64,000 nucleotides of DNA from Flavobacteriaceae bacterium UBA1903 (GCA_002337605.1 DDGL01000014.1:71693-135692), one strand, 5' to 3'. Shown: positions 7,851-17,364, counted from the first letter of the stretch. The notes: generated from the letters alone by a model not told the origin. Numbers and translations are program-made.

Positions 7851-8879
7851 ATGATCAAAATTGACGTACAGTCACTTCCACTCTATGAAGTAATACGTGA
7901 TATCGCTACAGCTTTTGAGGTGGAATACGAAGAAAACTGTGGTGAGTACCACGTAACCATTCCTTCAAAATTTGGAGAAGGTTTTATTAAGGGAATTAAT
8001 TTCGATGGAGGCTTTGGCATCTTAATTTACCAATGTAAATTTATAGATGACTTAGAGTTTCACTTTGTAGTAGACGACGTACATCCCTTAAAATTTTTGT
8101 ACTGCCTCAAAGGAACTGTACACCATAGATTTCAGGATAATAAAGACAATAATACCCTCCAGCAATATCAAAGCTCGATTGTAGCCAGCAAAAGCACCAA
8201 CGGGCATATTCTTCATTTTGCCAGAGACACCGAAATACAAGTAGGAAGTCTTGAGGTAGACAGAAAGCAATTTCACAACAAGGTTAATTGTGAACTTAGA
8301 AGCCTTTCCCCCGAACTGAAAAGTTTATTTACAGATAAAATGGCGTTAAGCGAATTTTACCACCAAGGATATTATAGCTTACAAATCGCCGATTTATTTA
8401 CAAAAATTGAGAGTTTCGAAAGTAACGATTTTGTTCGTAGGATCTTCTTAGAAGGGCAGGCGTATAATATTTTAACACACCAGATCGTACAATACCATGA
8501 CGATACCAGTGAAGAAGAGGGAAGTTCAGTACTGCGTAGTTACGAAATTGCACAAATAAAAAAAGCGTCTAAGCTTATAGATCATGATCTGGCAGATCTG
8601 GATTCTATCGAGAAAATTGCTGAAGAGGTAGGACTCAACATTAACAAACTGCAGTTGGGCTTTAAACATTTGTACCAAACAACCGTTAATGGATATGTAC
8701 AGCAAAAGCGAATGATTCTGGCCCGAAACCTCCTCAACAACACAGATTATAATATTTCTGAAGTTGTAGGTAAGATCGGTCTTTCCAGCAAGAGTTATTT
8801 TTCGAAGATTTTTAAAGAAACTTATGACATTTCTCCTTCAGAGTATCGGAAAAATAACAAGACCATTCGGGATACATAA
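7851..8879 (+). CDS. AraC-family transcriptional regulator (soluble)
   Basis: A 342-residue cytosolic regulator. The C-terminal 100 residues hold two helix-turn-helices (IEKIAEEVGLNINKLQLGFKHLY and ISEVVGKIGLSSKSYFSKIFKE, with the PSEYRK tail). The N-terminal 220 residues (MIKIDVQSLPLYEVIRDIATAF...) have no recognisable ligand domain but resemble the PchR-like AraC group, which is often linked to metal or siderophore response. The ATG at 7851 is preferred because an upstream TTG at 7824 overlaps the -7 element. It is transcribed divergently from the SH3-like protein. Its target is unknown. Confidence 0.85.
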   Translation: MIKIDVQSLPLYEVIRDIATAFEVEYEENCGEYHVTIPSKFGEGFIKGINFDGGFGILIYQCKFIDDLEFHFVVDDVHPLKFLYCLKGTVHHRFQDNKDNNTLQQYQSSIVASKSTNGHILHFARDTEIQVGSLEVDRKQFHNKVNCELRSLSPELKSLFTDKMALSEFYHQGYYSLQIADLFTKIESFESNDFVRRIFLEGQAYNILTHQIVQYHDDTSEEEGSSVLRSYEIAQIKKASKLIDHDLADLDSIEKIAEEVGLNINKLQLGFKHLYQTTVNGYVQQKRMILARNLLNNTDYNISEVVGKIGLSSKSYFSKIFKETYDISPSEYRKNNKTIRDT

Positions 8880-9093
8880 AATTCTGAAATGAATTTCATA
8901 GTTTGAAAAAGAATCAAAACGGGCCTTAAGATAAACTAATTTTTAGCTAAGACTAGCAGTTCTCGCACAATTTATAACGCTTTTAGAACTATTTAAACCT
9001 ACTATATCTTAGGTAGTTAAATGCTGTTAAATTATTTAACCGAACTAAAATTCTAAGTACTTTTAATACATAACAACTAAAAAACTTAGAAAT

Positions 9094-9252
9094 ATGAAAG
9101 ATTTAATTTGGTTAATTGTAGTGATTTTAGTCATTGGATGGCTTATTGGTTTTATAGGCTTTGGAGCTGCCGTTGGTAACTTAATCCATATCCTATTAGT
9201 TTTGGCAGTAATAATGATTTTGTATAAATTACTTACTGGCAAAAAATTGTAA
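9094..9252 (+). CDS. Small lmo0937-type membrane protein (52 aa)
   Basis: A short gene, easily missed. It encodes MKDLIWLIVVILVIGWLIGF, then IGFGAAVGNLIHILLVLAVI, and ends KLLTGKKL. Two transmembrane helices with a G-rich turn and a basic C-terminus match the lmo0937 family of tiny inner-membrane proteins, which are often stress-induced. The reading frame is bounded by its own terminator at 9275-9311. The 214 bp upstream of it hold no other recognisable gene. Confidence 0.8.
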   Translation: MKDLIWLIVVILVIGWLIGFIGFGAAVGNLIHILLVLAVIMILYKLLTGKKL

Positions 9253-9274
9253 TCCTTATAGAACAAACACTAAA

Positions 9275-9311
9275 ATGGTCTTCATAAAGTAATATGAAGA
9301 CTATTTTTTTT
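9275..9311 (+). terminator. Intrinsic terminator of the small membrane protein gene
   Basis: An 11-bp stem (9275-9285 with 9294-9304, one G-T pair) is followed by eight T. Confidence 0.85.
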
Positions 9312-9324
9312 CGTCTGTTTCTCA

Positions 9325-9332
9325 TACCTTTA
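9325..9332 (+). promoter_or_regulatory. Possible -7 element of the dikinase-like gene
   Basis: TACCTTTA is one base off TAnnTTTG and lies 23 nt upstream of the ATG at 9356. Weak evidence. Confidence 0.35.
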
Positions 9333-9355
9333 GTATCCTATTTAACCAGAACTTT

Positions 9356-12307
9356 ATGCAAATAATTACGCTTCCTAGTATTAAATATATCACCCTGTTT
9401 TTACTGATTTTCGTAGGTTTCCACGGAACTACATTTGGTCAGGAACTTCCAGTAGAAACTATAAAAGAACGTATTGCTTTTTACAAAGAAAACACACGTG
9501 GTCCTTATAAAAGTATTCACTGGTTTTGCAAGGACGGGGAGGTTAGAGATGCACGAGACCCTTGCCCGGAAGATAAAGACGACGCTGTGCAGCACGCAGA
9601 CTATCGGGACGACACTAAAAATCTAGCCAAAAATCACCATCTCTTTTTTGCTGAAATTTTGGCAAGTACTAACCGTACCGATTTCTGGGACGAAGCCAAC
9701 AACCAAAGCAGACTAAAGCAATACCAACTAAACCGCTATCTGGAAGGTGTGGACGACGGCTGGATACAACGCAAATCGCAGTACTACCGTGGCGCCATAC
9801 AAATTGAAGACGAACAAGCCTGGGGTGTGGAATTTTATGAAAAGTTTCTGCCTCGTGATAGTCGTATTACAAATCACTATTATTTATTAAGGCAATCACT
9901 TCGGGATATTCCGCATGATGATGACACAAACTTAGCACAGTTAATGCGCAGCCAGTCTAAAGTAATTGCAGATAATTTTTCAAAATTTATGGATGCCCGA
10001 ATTAAAATTCACGGCAACCCCACCAAAGAAGATATTGCAATGGTGCAAAAATTTCAGCAAGACTATGAAAGCAAACTTTCTTCTACTTTAAAAACTGAAC
10101 TCAACGAACTAGAAAAAACCATGATTGAGTTTTATGCGCCCATGAATACTGAGACCTTAAGAAATCAGGTACAGCGCATTTCAAGAAACAATGCTACCCG
10201 GGAACGGTTGCTTCAGTTTTTAGAAAATTATAATTCTGAAGCTGCACCCGCACAAAATATTCCAAAACTTGCCGATATACTCTGTGTAATTAGAACTGAA
10301 ATAACTGATAAAACTTCAGGGAACGATCGTTTACTCCTCCTCGATCTCTCTAACAGCATTGAAGACATAGTATTAAAACAATCCCAGGAATGGCAACCCG
10401 AGGACTTGCTGGGACTTATGGAAAAAATAAGACACCTCAGCCTTGCTGCTGCCGGTACGGGATTGATCGAACTTTGGGAATGGGAAAAAATTAAACCCGA
10501 ATTAGAAATACACCTAGGGCAAACAGAGCTTACCATTGAGCAACTTAATAGCTTCCTGCAAACTAGCCGTGGTGTAGTAGAGTGGGGCGCGGCCATGGTA
10601 AAGGCAAACTATCAGGATATTGTAGACACCTACACTAAATTTGAACCGCTTAGTTACGGCTTTATAGACGACCGTGTGCGCTCGAGTGTCGCATTGGATC
10701 TAGGGGAGAGTGTCAGCAAACTGGGCAGTATTATCGCAAAACATTCCAACCTGAGCAATAAGGTAATGAATTTAAAATCGCAAAGCAGTATCCGTGGCCT
10801 AAACCCTGGATATGCATTTGGCGAATTGGTGGTTGTGGAAGAGTCGCCAGAAAATATAGCTATTAACCCGAATAACATTTACATCTTTCAAAAACCACCA
10901 AGCGATTTGAAGCCCGTGGCTGGTATAATGACAGTTTCTGAAGGAAACCTGGTGTCTCACGTACAATTATTGGCGAGAAATCTAGGTATTCCAAATGCTG
11001 CACTTTCAAGTGAAAATCTAAAAGACCTTTCAAAATACCATGGTGAAAAGGTGTTTTATGCCGTTTCAGAAAAAGGGAATGTATTTTTTAAAGCTGAAGA
11101 CGATATGACGGCTGAAGAAACAGCACTCTTCAGTAAAAAGGAGCGAAATCAGGAAAAAATTGCGGTGCCCGTAGAGCAAATTCGCTTAGACGTGTGTGAC
11201 GTCCTGGATATGAAAGATGTAGATGCCAGCGATTCTGGAAAACTATGTGGTCCAAAAGCAGCTAATTTAGGGCAATTAAAACAACTTTTCCCCGAGAATG
11301 TGGTAGAAGGTGTGGTGATTCCTTTTGGGATTTTCAGAAAACATATGGACCAGCAAATGCCTGGTGAAGTAGTGAGTTATTGGGCATATTTAATTGACAC
11401 CTTTGGGGAAGCCTCTATAAAACGCTTGAATAATGTTCCGGAAAGCGATGTAGAAGCCTACCAGTTACAACGCTTGTCAAAATTAAAAAATGCCATTGAG
11501 CAAATGCCTTTTGAACCCGACTTTGAAAAAGATCTGGTAGCTTCTTTTGCAAACGCCTTTGGAAATGAAATAGGAAATGTACCCGTTTTTTTACGAAGTG
11601 ACACCAATATGGAAGACCTGGAAGAGTTTACAGGAGCAGGTCTTAATTTAACGCTTTTCAATATTCTTTCGAAAGAAAACATTTTAAACGGAATAAAAAA
11701 AGTGTGGGCTTCTCCCTACACCGAACGCAGTTTTAAATGGCGCCAAAAATATTTGAACAATCCGGAAAATGTATATCCTTCTATCCTAATTATCCCAAGT
11801 GTTGATGTGGAATACAGCGGTGTAATGATTACCAAAGGCATCAATCGAGGGACTGAAGAAGATCTAACTGTTGCCTTTAGCCGTGGTGCCGGAGGTGCTG
11901 TAGACGGTCAAATAGCCGAAACCAGATTAGTTACAGCAGAAAACGACTATATGCTCGCTCCAGCGCGTGAGCCGGGCTACTTACGTTTACCAAAAACAGG
12001 AGGAACTACAAAAAATACAACAACTTTTGAAGATCCTATCTTAAACGATAAAAACATCGCAGCCCTCCGTGAAATTGCAAATCAGGCACGGACCAGAATG
12101 CCGCAAGAAACCGGCAACGAATACAAAGGTGCATGGGATATTGAGCTGGGCTTTGAAAATGATATGTTATGGTTGTTTCAAATACGACCTTTTGTAGAGA
12201 ATAAAAATGCAAAAAGCTCAGAATACCTGGCATCCATAACACCAAAAATAGATTTGACTACAACTGTTTCACTTTCAGAAAAAATTGAAACGGATAAAAA
12301 CGAATAA
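9356..12307 (+). CDS. Exported PEP-synthase/glucan-dikinase-like protein with swivelling His domain before the ATP-grasp domain
   Basis: A 983-residue protein with a signal peptide (residues 1 to about 29, ending FHGTTFG before QE). Residues 30-470 form a region I do not recognise, opening with GPYKSIHWFCKDG. Residues about 480-580 are a PEP-utiliser mobile domain that keeps the phospho-accepting His, H535 in LVSHVQLLARNLGIPN. Residues about 625-940 are a PPDK/PEP-synthase ATP-binding domain (LCGPKAANLGQL, VFLRSDTNMEDLEEFTGAG, final LFQIRPF). The His domain precedes the ATP domain, as in plant glucan water dikinase, and there is no PEP/pyruvate barrel. The substrate is unknown. ATP use outside the cytoplasm would be unusual. 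It is separated by 2 bp from the next gene, so the two form an operon. Confidence 0.78.
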   Translation: MQIITLPSIKYITLFLLIFVGFHGTTFGQELPVETIKERIAFYKENTRGPYKSIHWFCKDGEVRDARDPCPEDKDDAVQHADYRDDTKNLAKNHHLFFAEILASTNRTDFWDEANNQSRLKQYQLNRYLEGVDDGWIQRKSQYYRGAIQIEDEQAWGVEFYEKFLPRDSRITNHYYLLRQSLRDIPHDDDTNLAQLMRSQSKVIADNFSKFMDARIKIHGNPTKEDIAMVQKFQQDYESKLSSTLKTELNELEKTMIEFYAPMNTETLRNQVQRISRNNATRERLLQFLENYNSEAAPAQNIPKLADILCVIRTEITDKTSGNDRLLLLDLSNSIEDIVLKQSQEWQPEDLLGLMEKIRHLSLAAAGTGLIELWEWEKIKPELEIHLGQTELTIEQLNSFLQTSRGVVEWGAAMVKANYQDIVDTYTKFEPLSYGFIDDRVRSSVALDLGESVSKLGSIIAKHSNLSNKVMNLKSQSSIRGLNPGYAFGELVVVEESPENIAINPNNIYIFQKPPSDLKPVAGIMTVSEGNLVSHVQLLARNLGIPNAALSSENLKDLSKYHGEKVFYAVSEKGNVFFKAEDDMTAEETALFSKKERNQEKIAVPVEQIRLDVCDVLDMKDVDASDSGKLCGPKAANLGQLKQLFPENVVEGVVIPFGIFRKHMDQQMPGEVVSYWAYLIDTFGEASIKRLNNVPESDVEAYQLQRLSKLKNAIEQMPFEPDFEKDLVASFANAFGNEIGNVPVFLRSDTNMEDLEEFTGAGLNLTLFNILSKENILNGIKKVWASPYTERSFKWRQKYLNNPENVYPSILIIPSVDVEYSGVMITKGINRGTEEDLTVAFSRGAGGAVDGQIAETRLVTAENDYMLAPAREPGYLRLPKTGGTTKNTTTFEDPILNDKNIAALREIANQARTRMPQETGNEYKGAWDIELGFENDMLWLFQIRPFVENKNAKSSEYLASITPKIDLTTTVSLSEKIETDKNE

Positions 12308-12309
12308 AT

Positions 12310-13563
12310 ATGACACATAAAAAATATATTGCCTCAGTAGTATTACTTAGTTGCATTGTACTTTCCTTTGGATTTTACCCTATCGATGGGTATGAGCGAA
12401 CGCAGATTAAACGCTTACTTGCTATTCAGAATGCGCTCGACGAGGGGGAGAAATACACCCGCATCCCTGCCGGGGCCTTTGCCAGTATTGAAGACATAAA
12501 ATTAAACTTACTTCCCATAGGCGATACACACATTGATAGTATTTTAAAGGAAGACCCGGAGTTTTCGAAAGCAATTAAACGCATTACGCCGGGAGGTAAT
12601 TATTCGTTAGCGGTATTGGATATGACAGATCCCAACAATCTGAAATATGCTTCCCACAGAGAGAATATAGGCTATCAGCCAGGGAGCGTTGGTAAAATTG
12701 CGGTCTTAAACGCAGTTTTTTATCAGTTACAAAAAATATATCCGGACGATTTCGATGCCCGCATTGCCCTGCTCTGTAACAAGATCGTAGACTCCAGATA
12801 TTGGGGAACGGGAGATCACCATACGGTACCCATTTATGACCCAAAAACTGAAAAGTTAACCAAAAGACAGGTGGTAGCGAGCGATACATTTACCTTGTTT
12901 GAGTGGCTGGACCATATGGTTTCGGTAAGTAACAATGGTGCTGCGAGTGTGATGTACCGGGAAGCAATGTTAATGGCTGCTTTTGGGAAAGACTATCCAA
13001 GGTTATCGCTGGAAGATTCGGAACAGTACTTTGTGGATACCCCAAGAGATTCCTTGACAAATCTGGCAGAAAGTGTCGTAAACGACCCGTTGAGAGAATT
13101 AGGGATTACAGAAGACGACTGGCGTCTGGGAGGGATGTTCACTAATCCGGCAGGAAAATATGTAGGTAGAAAAGGAGGCAGTATAGGCTCACCAAAAGGG
13201 CTTATGAAATATTTAGTACAGCTTGAACAGGGAAAAGTGATTGATACGGCGTCCAGCCTGGAAATGAAACGCTTGCTCTATATCACAGACCGCCGCATAC
13301 GGTATGCACAAGCCAGGCAACTTGACAGTGCACGTGTTTACTTTAAGTCGGGTAGCTTCTACTCTTGTGATAAATCGTTGCCAGGCAGTTGTGGAAAGTA
13401 TGCCGGTAACAAATTTAATTATATGAACTCTGTCATTACAGTGGAGCACCCGGACGGAAAAAAATATATTGTCTGTTTAATGACCAATGTATTGAGTAAA
13501 AATTCGGCAGGAGCACATATGTATTTGGCAAGTTCTATTGACAAGGCAGTTACGGCTCAATAG
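12310..13563 (+). CDS. Exported SxxK serine hydrolase (class A beta-lactamase/PBP-like)
   Basis: A 417-residue protein with an N-terminal hydrophobic signal or anchor (residues 6-22). The penicillin-recognising fold motifs are all present: S126-V-G-K129, S207-N-N209 and K346-S-G348. The paralogue at 16406-17308 has the same triad, and both have KIAVL after the active Ser. An extra 100 residues between the SxN and KSG motifs make it longer than true class A beta-lactamases. Peptidoglycan or another ester/amide could be the substrate; antibiotic resistance is not implied. It is probably co-transcribed with the dikinase-like gene, and its 3' end overlaps the converging transporter gene by 14 nt. 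Confidence 0.78.
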   Translation: MTHKKYIASVVLLSCIVLSFGFYPIDGYERTQIKRLLAIQNALDEGEKYTRIPAGAFASIEDIKLNLLPIGDTHIDSILKEDPEFSKAIKRITPGGNYSLAVLDMTDPNNLKYASHRENIGYQPGSVGKIAVLNAVFYQLQKIYPDDFDARIALLCNKIVDSRYWGTGDHHTVPIYDPKTEKLTKRQVVASDTFTLFEWLDHMVSVSNNGAASVMYREAMLMAAFGKDYPRLSLEDSEQYFVDTPRDSLTNLAESVVNDPLRELGITEDDWRLGGMFTNPAGKYVGRKGGSIGSPKGLMKYLVQLEQGKVIDTASSLEMKRLLYITDRRIRYAQARQLDSARVYFKSGSFYSCDKSLPGSCGKYAGNKFNYMNSVITVEHPDGKKYIVCLMTNVLSKNSAGAHMYLASSIDKAVTAQ

Positions 13564-16390
13564 CAGCCATTTTAATCTCTTTTACAGTACGTATAGCGAA
13601 ACGTTGTACAACAAGATTTGGATGCTTTATAAGTGGTTTTACAGCGGGAATGTATGCTTCGTTTCGTGAAAATTTTATCACATTAAGCACAGCAAGTTTC
13701 ATGCGTGTGCCACGGTTGCGCAATAGCATGATCAGGATCTCTTTTTCAGATTTTACTTTCGCTTCAAAAGATGAAGCCGCGTACCCTTTATTTTCTAACA
13801 CGTGATATTCTATTAGCGGAAGAATATTGCTTTTCAGTTTTGACTTCAGGAGGTTGTCTAAAAATTCAATAGCATTTACCTGTACATCTTGTTTGTCACT
13901 TTTAAGTCCGAAATAAGCCGTATCTATATCTGCCTGATCGTATTTTAAACTAAGTAAGTTAAAAATACAGTTCAAACTCTGGTCTAATTGTTCCATAAGG
14001 ACATCTACAAGATTCTCCCGGGCAATAATAGATTCTATTTCTGCATCATCTTCCAAAGTTTCTGTTTCTGCATTTTCTAAATGAAATTTTAAAGTGCTAA
14101 TGGCATGCAGAGTATTTCGGTAAAAGACACTTTCTCTCAGTAAAATTCTGGTCACCAGACGTTGTTCTACCGGCAAAGAAACATTTTCTAATTTAAGGAT
14201 GTTCAGTGATTTTGCGGCTTCGGTTCTGATGATAAAATCCTTACTCTGTAAAAAGCGCAGTAATACTTTTATGGAATCTCTTGTTTTAAACGATTGAATT
14301 AGCTCTGGAATATAGGGCTTTATACTATCCGGTAAACTTTCAGACATTTCCAGTTGCAAAACCTTTTTTGTAAGGCCTACTCCATAGGTTTGTAGTGCTT
14401 CGGTAGCAGTTTCCCTGAAGGGCTTTTCGGCTAGAAAACCGAGCAACTGGTTTACAAAAGGTTCGTACGCTGTAAGTCCAGCAGCTGTGATAGCATATTT
14501 TATTAGATAAGGATCTCTGTTGTTAAAATTTGCTGAAATAAAAGAATAGAAACGAGGATCCTTTGCATACCCAATGGCAAGCATAAGCTCTGCAACTTCT
14601 TGTTTACGCAAGTCGTTATCTGCCGAAAATAATTCTTTTACTTTGTCATCAAGACGATCTCCCAGGTTGTATTTTTTGGCCAGTTTCTTGTTGGAGGAAG
14701 CATTTTTTGCCAAGCACAACAAAGCAGCATTTGAGATATAATCGGTTGGATGATCCAGGTAGGATTTAAAAATATTTTCGTCCTTCAGGTTGGTGTGGTA
14801 CAATAGATAATCCATAGCTGCATATACCACCTCATCATTCTTGAAATGAATAAGCTCTTTAATGTACTCTACTGCAGTTCCCTTTTTATAATGATGTAGT
14901 TGTGAAATAGCAGCCGCTTTTACTTTGGGCGACTCGTGCTTCAGCAAGTTCATAATATGGGGCCTAAACGTATACAATTTAAAATCTTCCAGGTGATTCA
15001 ACATGGTGATGATTTCAGCCTCATTTCCATGTGTTAGTACATTAACAGTAGACTTTGAGGTTCGTTTAAATTTCAGGCTTTTGTTCTCTACGGAAGCACC
15101 CGCTAATGAGTTTTGAATATTACTTCGGAACGATTGAAAATACGCCTCCCGCAATTTGTAAATTAGCACCATCCAGATAAACAGGAACAACAGGATAACG
15201 ACCGTGATATAAGAAGTGCTAAGCTCCAGTTTTCTAATCACAAAAATTAAGAGCAAGCCTGCTAACCCTGTCGCGATGCTATCTACCACAACATCTATGT
15301 ACGATTTCGCTTCGTTTTTAATGTGTGAAGGAATAGGTAGGATTGAAAGTTCTATCCCTGCCTTGTTGATAGATTGTTTAAAGCTACCGTCCATTCCTTT
15401 AATGATAATAAGTACCCATAATTCTGGAAATGTTAAGAATAACAAACAACCAATAGCAATTCCCAAAGGAAGGATAAGTAAGTTCGTGGTTACCCCTAGC
15501 CACGCCAACAAGCGATTCGTTAAAAACAACTGAATTAGCAATGCGATGACATTGAACGAAGAGAACCAGAATCCAAAAAAAGAAGCCAGTTTATCACTAT
15601 CCGGGATTGCTTTATTAGCAAAGTCACTAAACTGAAAGTCTACTAGTTTTGCCATGATTACCCCTACCCCAACAATCGCCGCTAGATATGTAAGGTGCTT
15701 AGAGTTTATAATAAGTTTAAAGGGAGAGGAATAGGTACTTTGAACAGCCCCCTTTCGCTGTTTCCGAATGTACATATTAAGTTTCTCCACGCGAAGTTTC
15801 CATACAGTTTGAAGAATTGGCACACAACAAACAATTAAACAGGCCGCCACCAGGATCACTATTCTATTCCCATAACTTGATGCTATGATTGTGGTTAAGT
15901 ATCCTCCAAAAATCCCACCTGCTATAGCCCCTGCTCCAATAAATCCAAATAAACGCTTTGCTTCTCTGGCATTGTACACCATGTTTGCAATAATCCAGAA
16001 TTGAGAAGTAACTAAAACTGCAAAGATGGAAACACTTAAATAATACGCATACAGCACCCAGTTATTTATGCTGTTCGCGTACATCAAAAAGCTTAATAAC
16101 GCAAAAATTAAGCTGAAGAAAATAAGTGTTCCTGTAGTAATCCTTCGAAGTGAAAATTGTTTGACCCCCTTATTATAGAAATAGGAAACAATCACTGCAA
16201 CAACGGCTACCAGCATATACCCATACGGTAAATGCGCTGCTCCCAACTTCGATAGGAACAAAGCATTTACAGTGGGTTTTACCATTAAGAGAACAGTAAT
16301 GAGCAGAAAGATATAAAACTGCATAAAAAAAGAGATGCGGATTTCCCCATCTCTAATATCAAATGTTCTTTTAAAAATTGCTATGAGCAT
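13550..16390 (-). CDS. NTP/NDP-exchange (Tlc/MFS)-type transporter fused to HEAT repeats
   Basis: A 946-residue protein. Residues about 20-420 contain some 11-12 transmembrane helices resembling the ATP/ADP translocase (Tlc) branch of MFS (MVKPTVNALFLSKLGAAHLP, SQFWIIANMVYNAREAKRLF, FGFIGAGAIAGGIFGG). Residues about 480-940 are soluble alpha-helical HEAT-type repeats (HIMNLLKHESPKVKAAAISQ, ELIHFKNDEVVYAAMDYLLY, LLRFLQSKDFIIRTEAAKSL). Tlc carriers of intracellular bacteria exchange host ATP for ADP; free-living Bacteroidetes homologues have no proven substrate. The gene follows a serine-hydrolase gene by 15 bp in one operon and converges on the dikinase operon. Confidence 0.75.
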   Translation of the reverse strand: MLIAIFKRTFDIRDGEIRISFFMQFYIFLLITVLLMVKPTVNALFLSKLGAAHLPYGYMLVAVVAVIVSYFYNKGVKQFSLRRITTGTLIFFSLIFALLSFLMYANSINNWVLYAYYLSVSIFAVLVTSQFWIIANMVYNAREAKRLFGFIGAGAIAGGIFGGYLTTIIASSYGNRIVILVAACLIVCCVPILQTVWKLRVEKLNMYIRKQRKGAVQSTYSSPFKLIINSKHLTYLAAIVGVGVIMAKLVDFQFSDFANKAIPDSDKLASFFGFWFSSFNVIALLIQLFLTNRLLAWLGVTTNLLILPLGIAIGCLLFLTFPELWVLIIIKGMDGSFKQSINKAGIELSILPIPSHIKNEAKSYIDVVVDSIATGLAGLLLIFVIRKLELSTSYITVVILLFLFIWMVLIYKLREAYFQSFRSNIQNSLAGASVENKSLKFKRTSKSTVNVLTHGNEAEIITMLNHLEDFKLYTFRPHIMNLLKHESPKVKAAAISQLHHYKKGTAVEYIKELIHFKNDEVVYAAMDYLLYHTNLKDENIFKSYLDHPTDYISNAALLCLAKNASSNKKLAKKYNLGDRLDDKVKELFSADNDLRKQEVAELMLAIGYAKDPRFYSFISANFNNRDPYLIKYAITAAGLTAYEPFVNQLLGFLAEKPFRETATEALQTYGVGLTKKVLQLEMSESLPDSIKPYIPELIQSFKTRDSIKVLLRFLQSKDFIIRTEAAKSLNILKLENVSLPVEQRLVTRILLRESVFYRNTLHAISTLKFHLENAETETLEDDAEIESIIARENLVDVLMEQLDQSLNCIFNLLSLKYDQADIDTAYFGLKSDKQDVQVNAIEFLDNLLKSKLKSNILPLIEYHVLENKGYAASSFEAKVKSEKEILIMLLRNRGTRMKLAVLNVIKFSRNEAYIPAVKPLIKHPNLVVQRFAIRTVKEIKMAAIEP

Positions 16391-16405
16391 TATAGTGGAT
16401 CTACC

Positions 16406-17308
16406 CTATAAAGTTCGTGATTTTTTCATAACATTCTCCAAAGGGACTACTAAATCTCTTATAATTTGTTCGCCCAGGGCGTTATCTATTAAGGCAACCA
16501 GAATATACTTTCGATCTGGACCCCATACCAGCACAGAGTCTGAATGGTAGTTTTTCCAAGAACCAGATTTTCTGAACAATCTTGCTTTAGGAGCTACACG
16601 ATCTAGTGTGTTCACAAACTTATGGTGCAACTCTGGCTTTTCCATAATGTTAAGCATTTGTCTGGAACGTGTTTCATTTACTAGATTACCCATAGCCAAT
16701 TGATAGTAGAAACTACACACCTGTCTTGTGGTAGCAGCGTGACTTAATCCCTTAAGTGGTTCTGGATAACGTCTTCCCCCGGCAGCATAGCGCTTACCCA
16801 CCCAGAGACCTCCACCTACTTCTTCATCGTATAAATTATGTCTTGGTGAACGTAGCACAGACTCAATTTTTTCGTACCCAACGCGATCTATCATTCGGGT
16901 TGTTGCCTGATTATTAGACTTGCTAATCATAATTCGCATGTCTTTTTGTATCGCTTTTGAGTTGGCTAATTCACCTTTATCAATTGCGTCCATGGAAGCT
17001 AAAAGCACAGCAATTTTTGGAAGACTTGCCGCGTACATCATATGGTCATCATTAAGACCGGCATATTGTATGTCATTAATATCACTTAGATCTACAATGC
17101 CAATCGACATCATTTTGTTGTCAACCAGTCGTTTCCAGTCTTTGTGCTTAAATATTTCAGCTTCTAGTTCTGTTTGTAGCTCAGAACAGTACAATTCGTC
17201 TATGGGATTAATATCGCCCTGATGCTTTAAAGGCAGGTCTTGTGCAAAGACAGATATTGATACTAATAAAAAAAATAATAGATTGGGGAATTTTCGGATG
17301 TATGCCAT
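16406..17308 (-). CDS. Exported SxxK serine hydrolase (class A beta-lactamase-like)
   Basis: A 300-residue protein with a signal peptide (MAYIRKFPNLLFFLLVSISVFAQ) and the motifs S95-L-P-K98, S131-N-N133 and K247-S-G249. The class A Glu166 region is not obvious, so true beta-lactamase activity is doubtful. The ATG at 17308 is chosen because it places the signal peptide at the N-terminus; an upstream in-frame Met would add 13 residues. A -7 element lies at 17365-17372. It is the first gene of an operon with the HEAT transporter and a paralogue of the hydrolase at 12310-13563. Confidence 0.78.
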   Translation of the reverse strand: MAYIRKFPNLLFFLLVSISVFAQDLPLKHQGDINPIDELYCSELQTELEAEIFKHKDWKRLVDNKMMSIGIVDLSDINDIQYAGLNDDHMMYAASLPKIAVLLASMDAIDKGELANSKAIQKDMRIMISKSNNQATTRMIDRVGYEKIESVLRSPRHNLYDEEVGGGLWVGKRYAAGGRRYPEPLKGLSHAATTRQVCSFYYQLAMGNLVNETRSRQMLNIMEKPELHHKFVNTLDRVAPKARLFRKSGSWKNYHSDSVLVWGPDRKYILVALIDNALGEQIIRDLVVPLENVMKKSRTL

Positions 17309-17364
17309 ATAAATAAAAAGATAGTTTAAGTTACTGATAATTAGCAAACTAAATTAAAACGGTG

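Noticed and set aside
12310..17308. Beta-lactam resistance genes
   Set aside because: The two SxxK hydrolases have the fold motifs but not a clear class A catalytic Glu region; no resistance role is supported.
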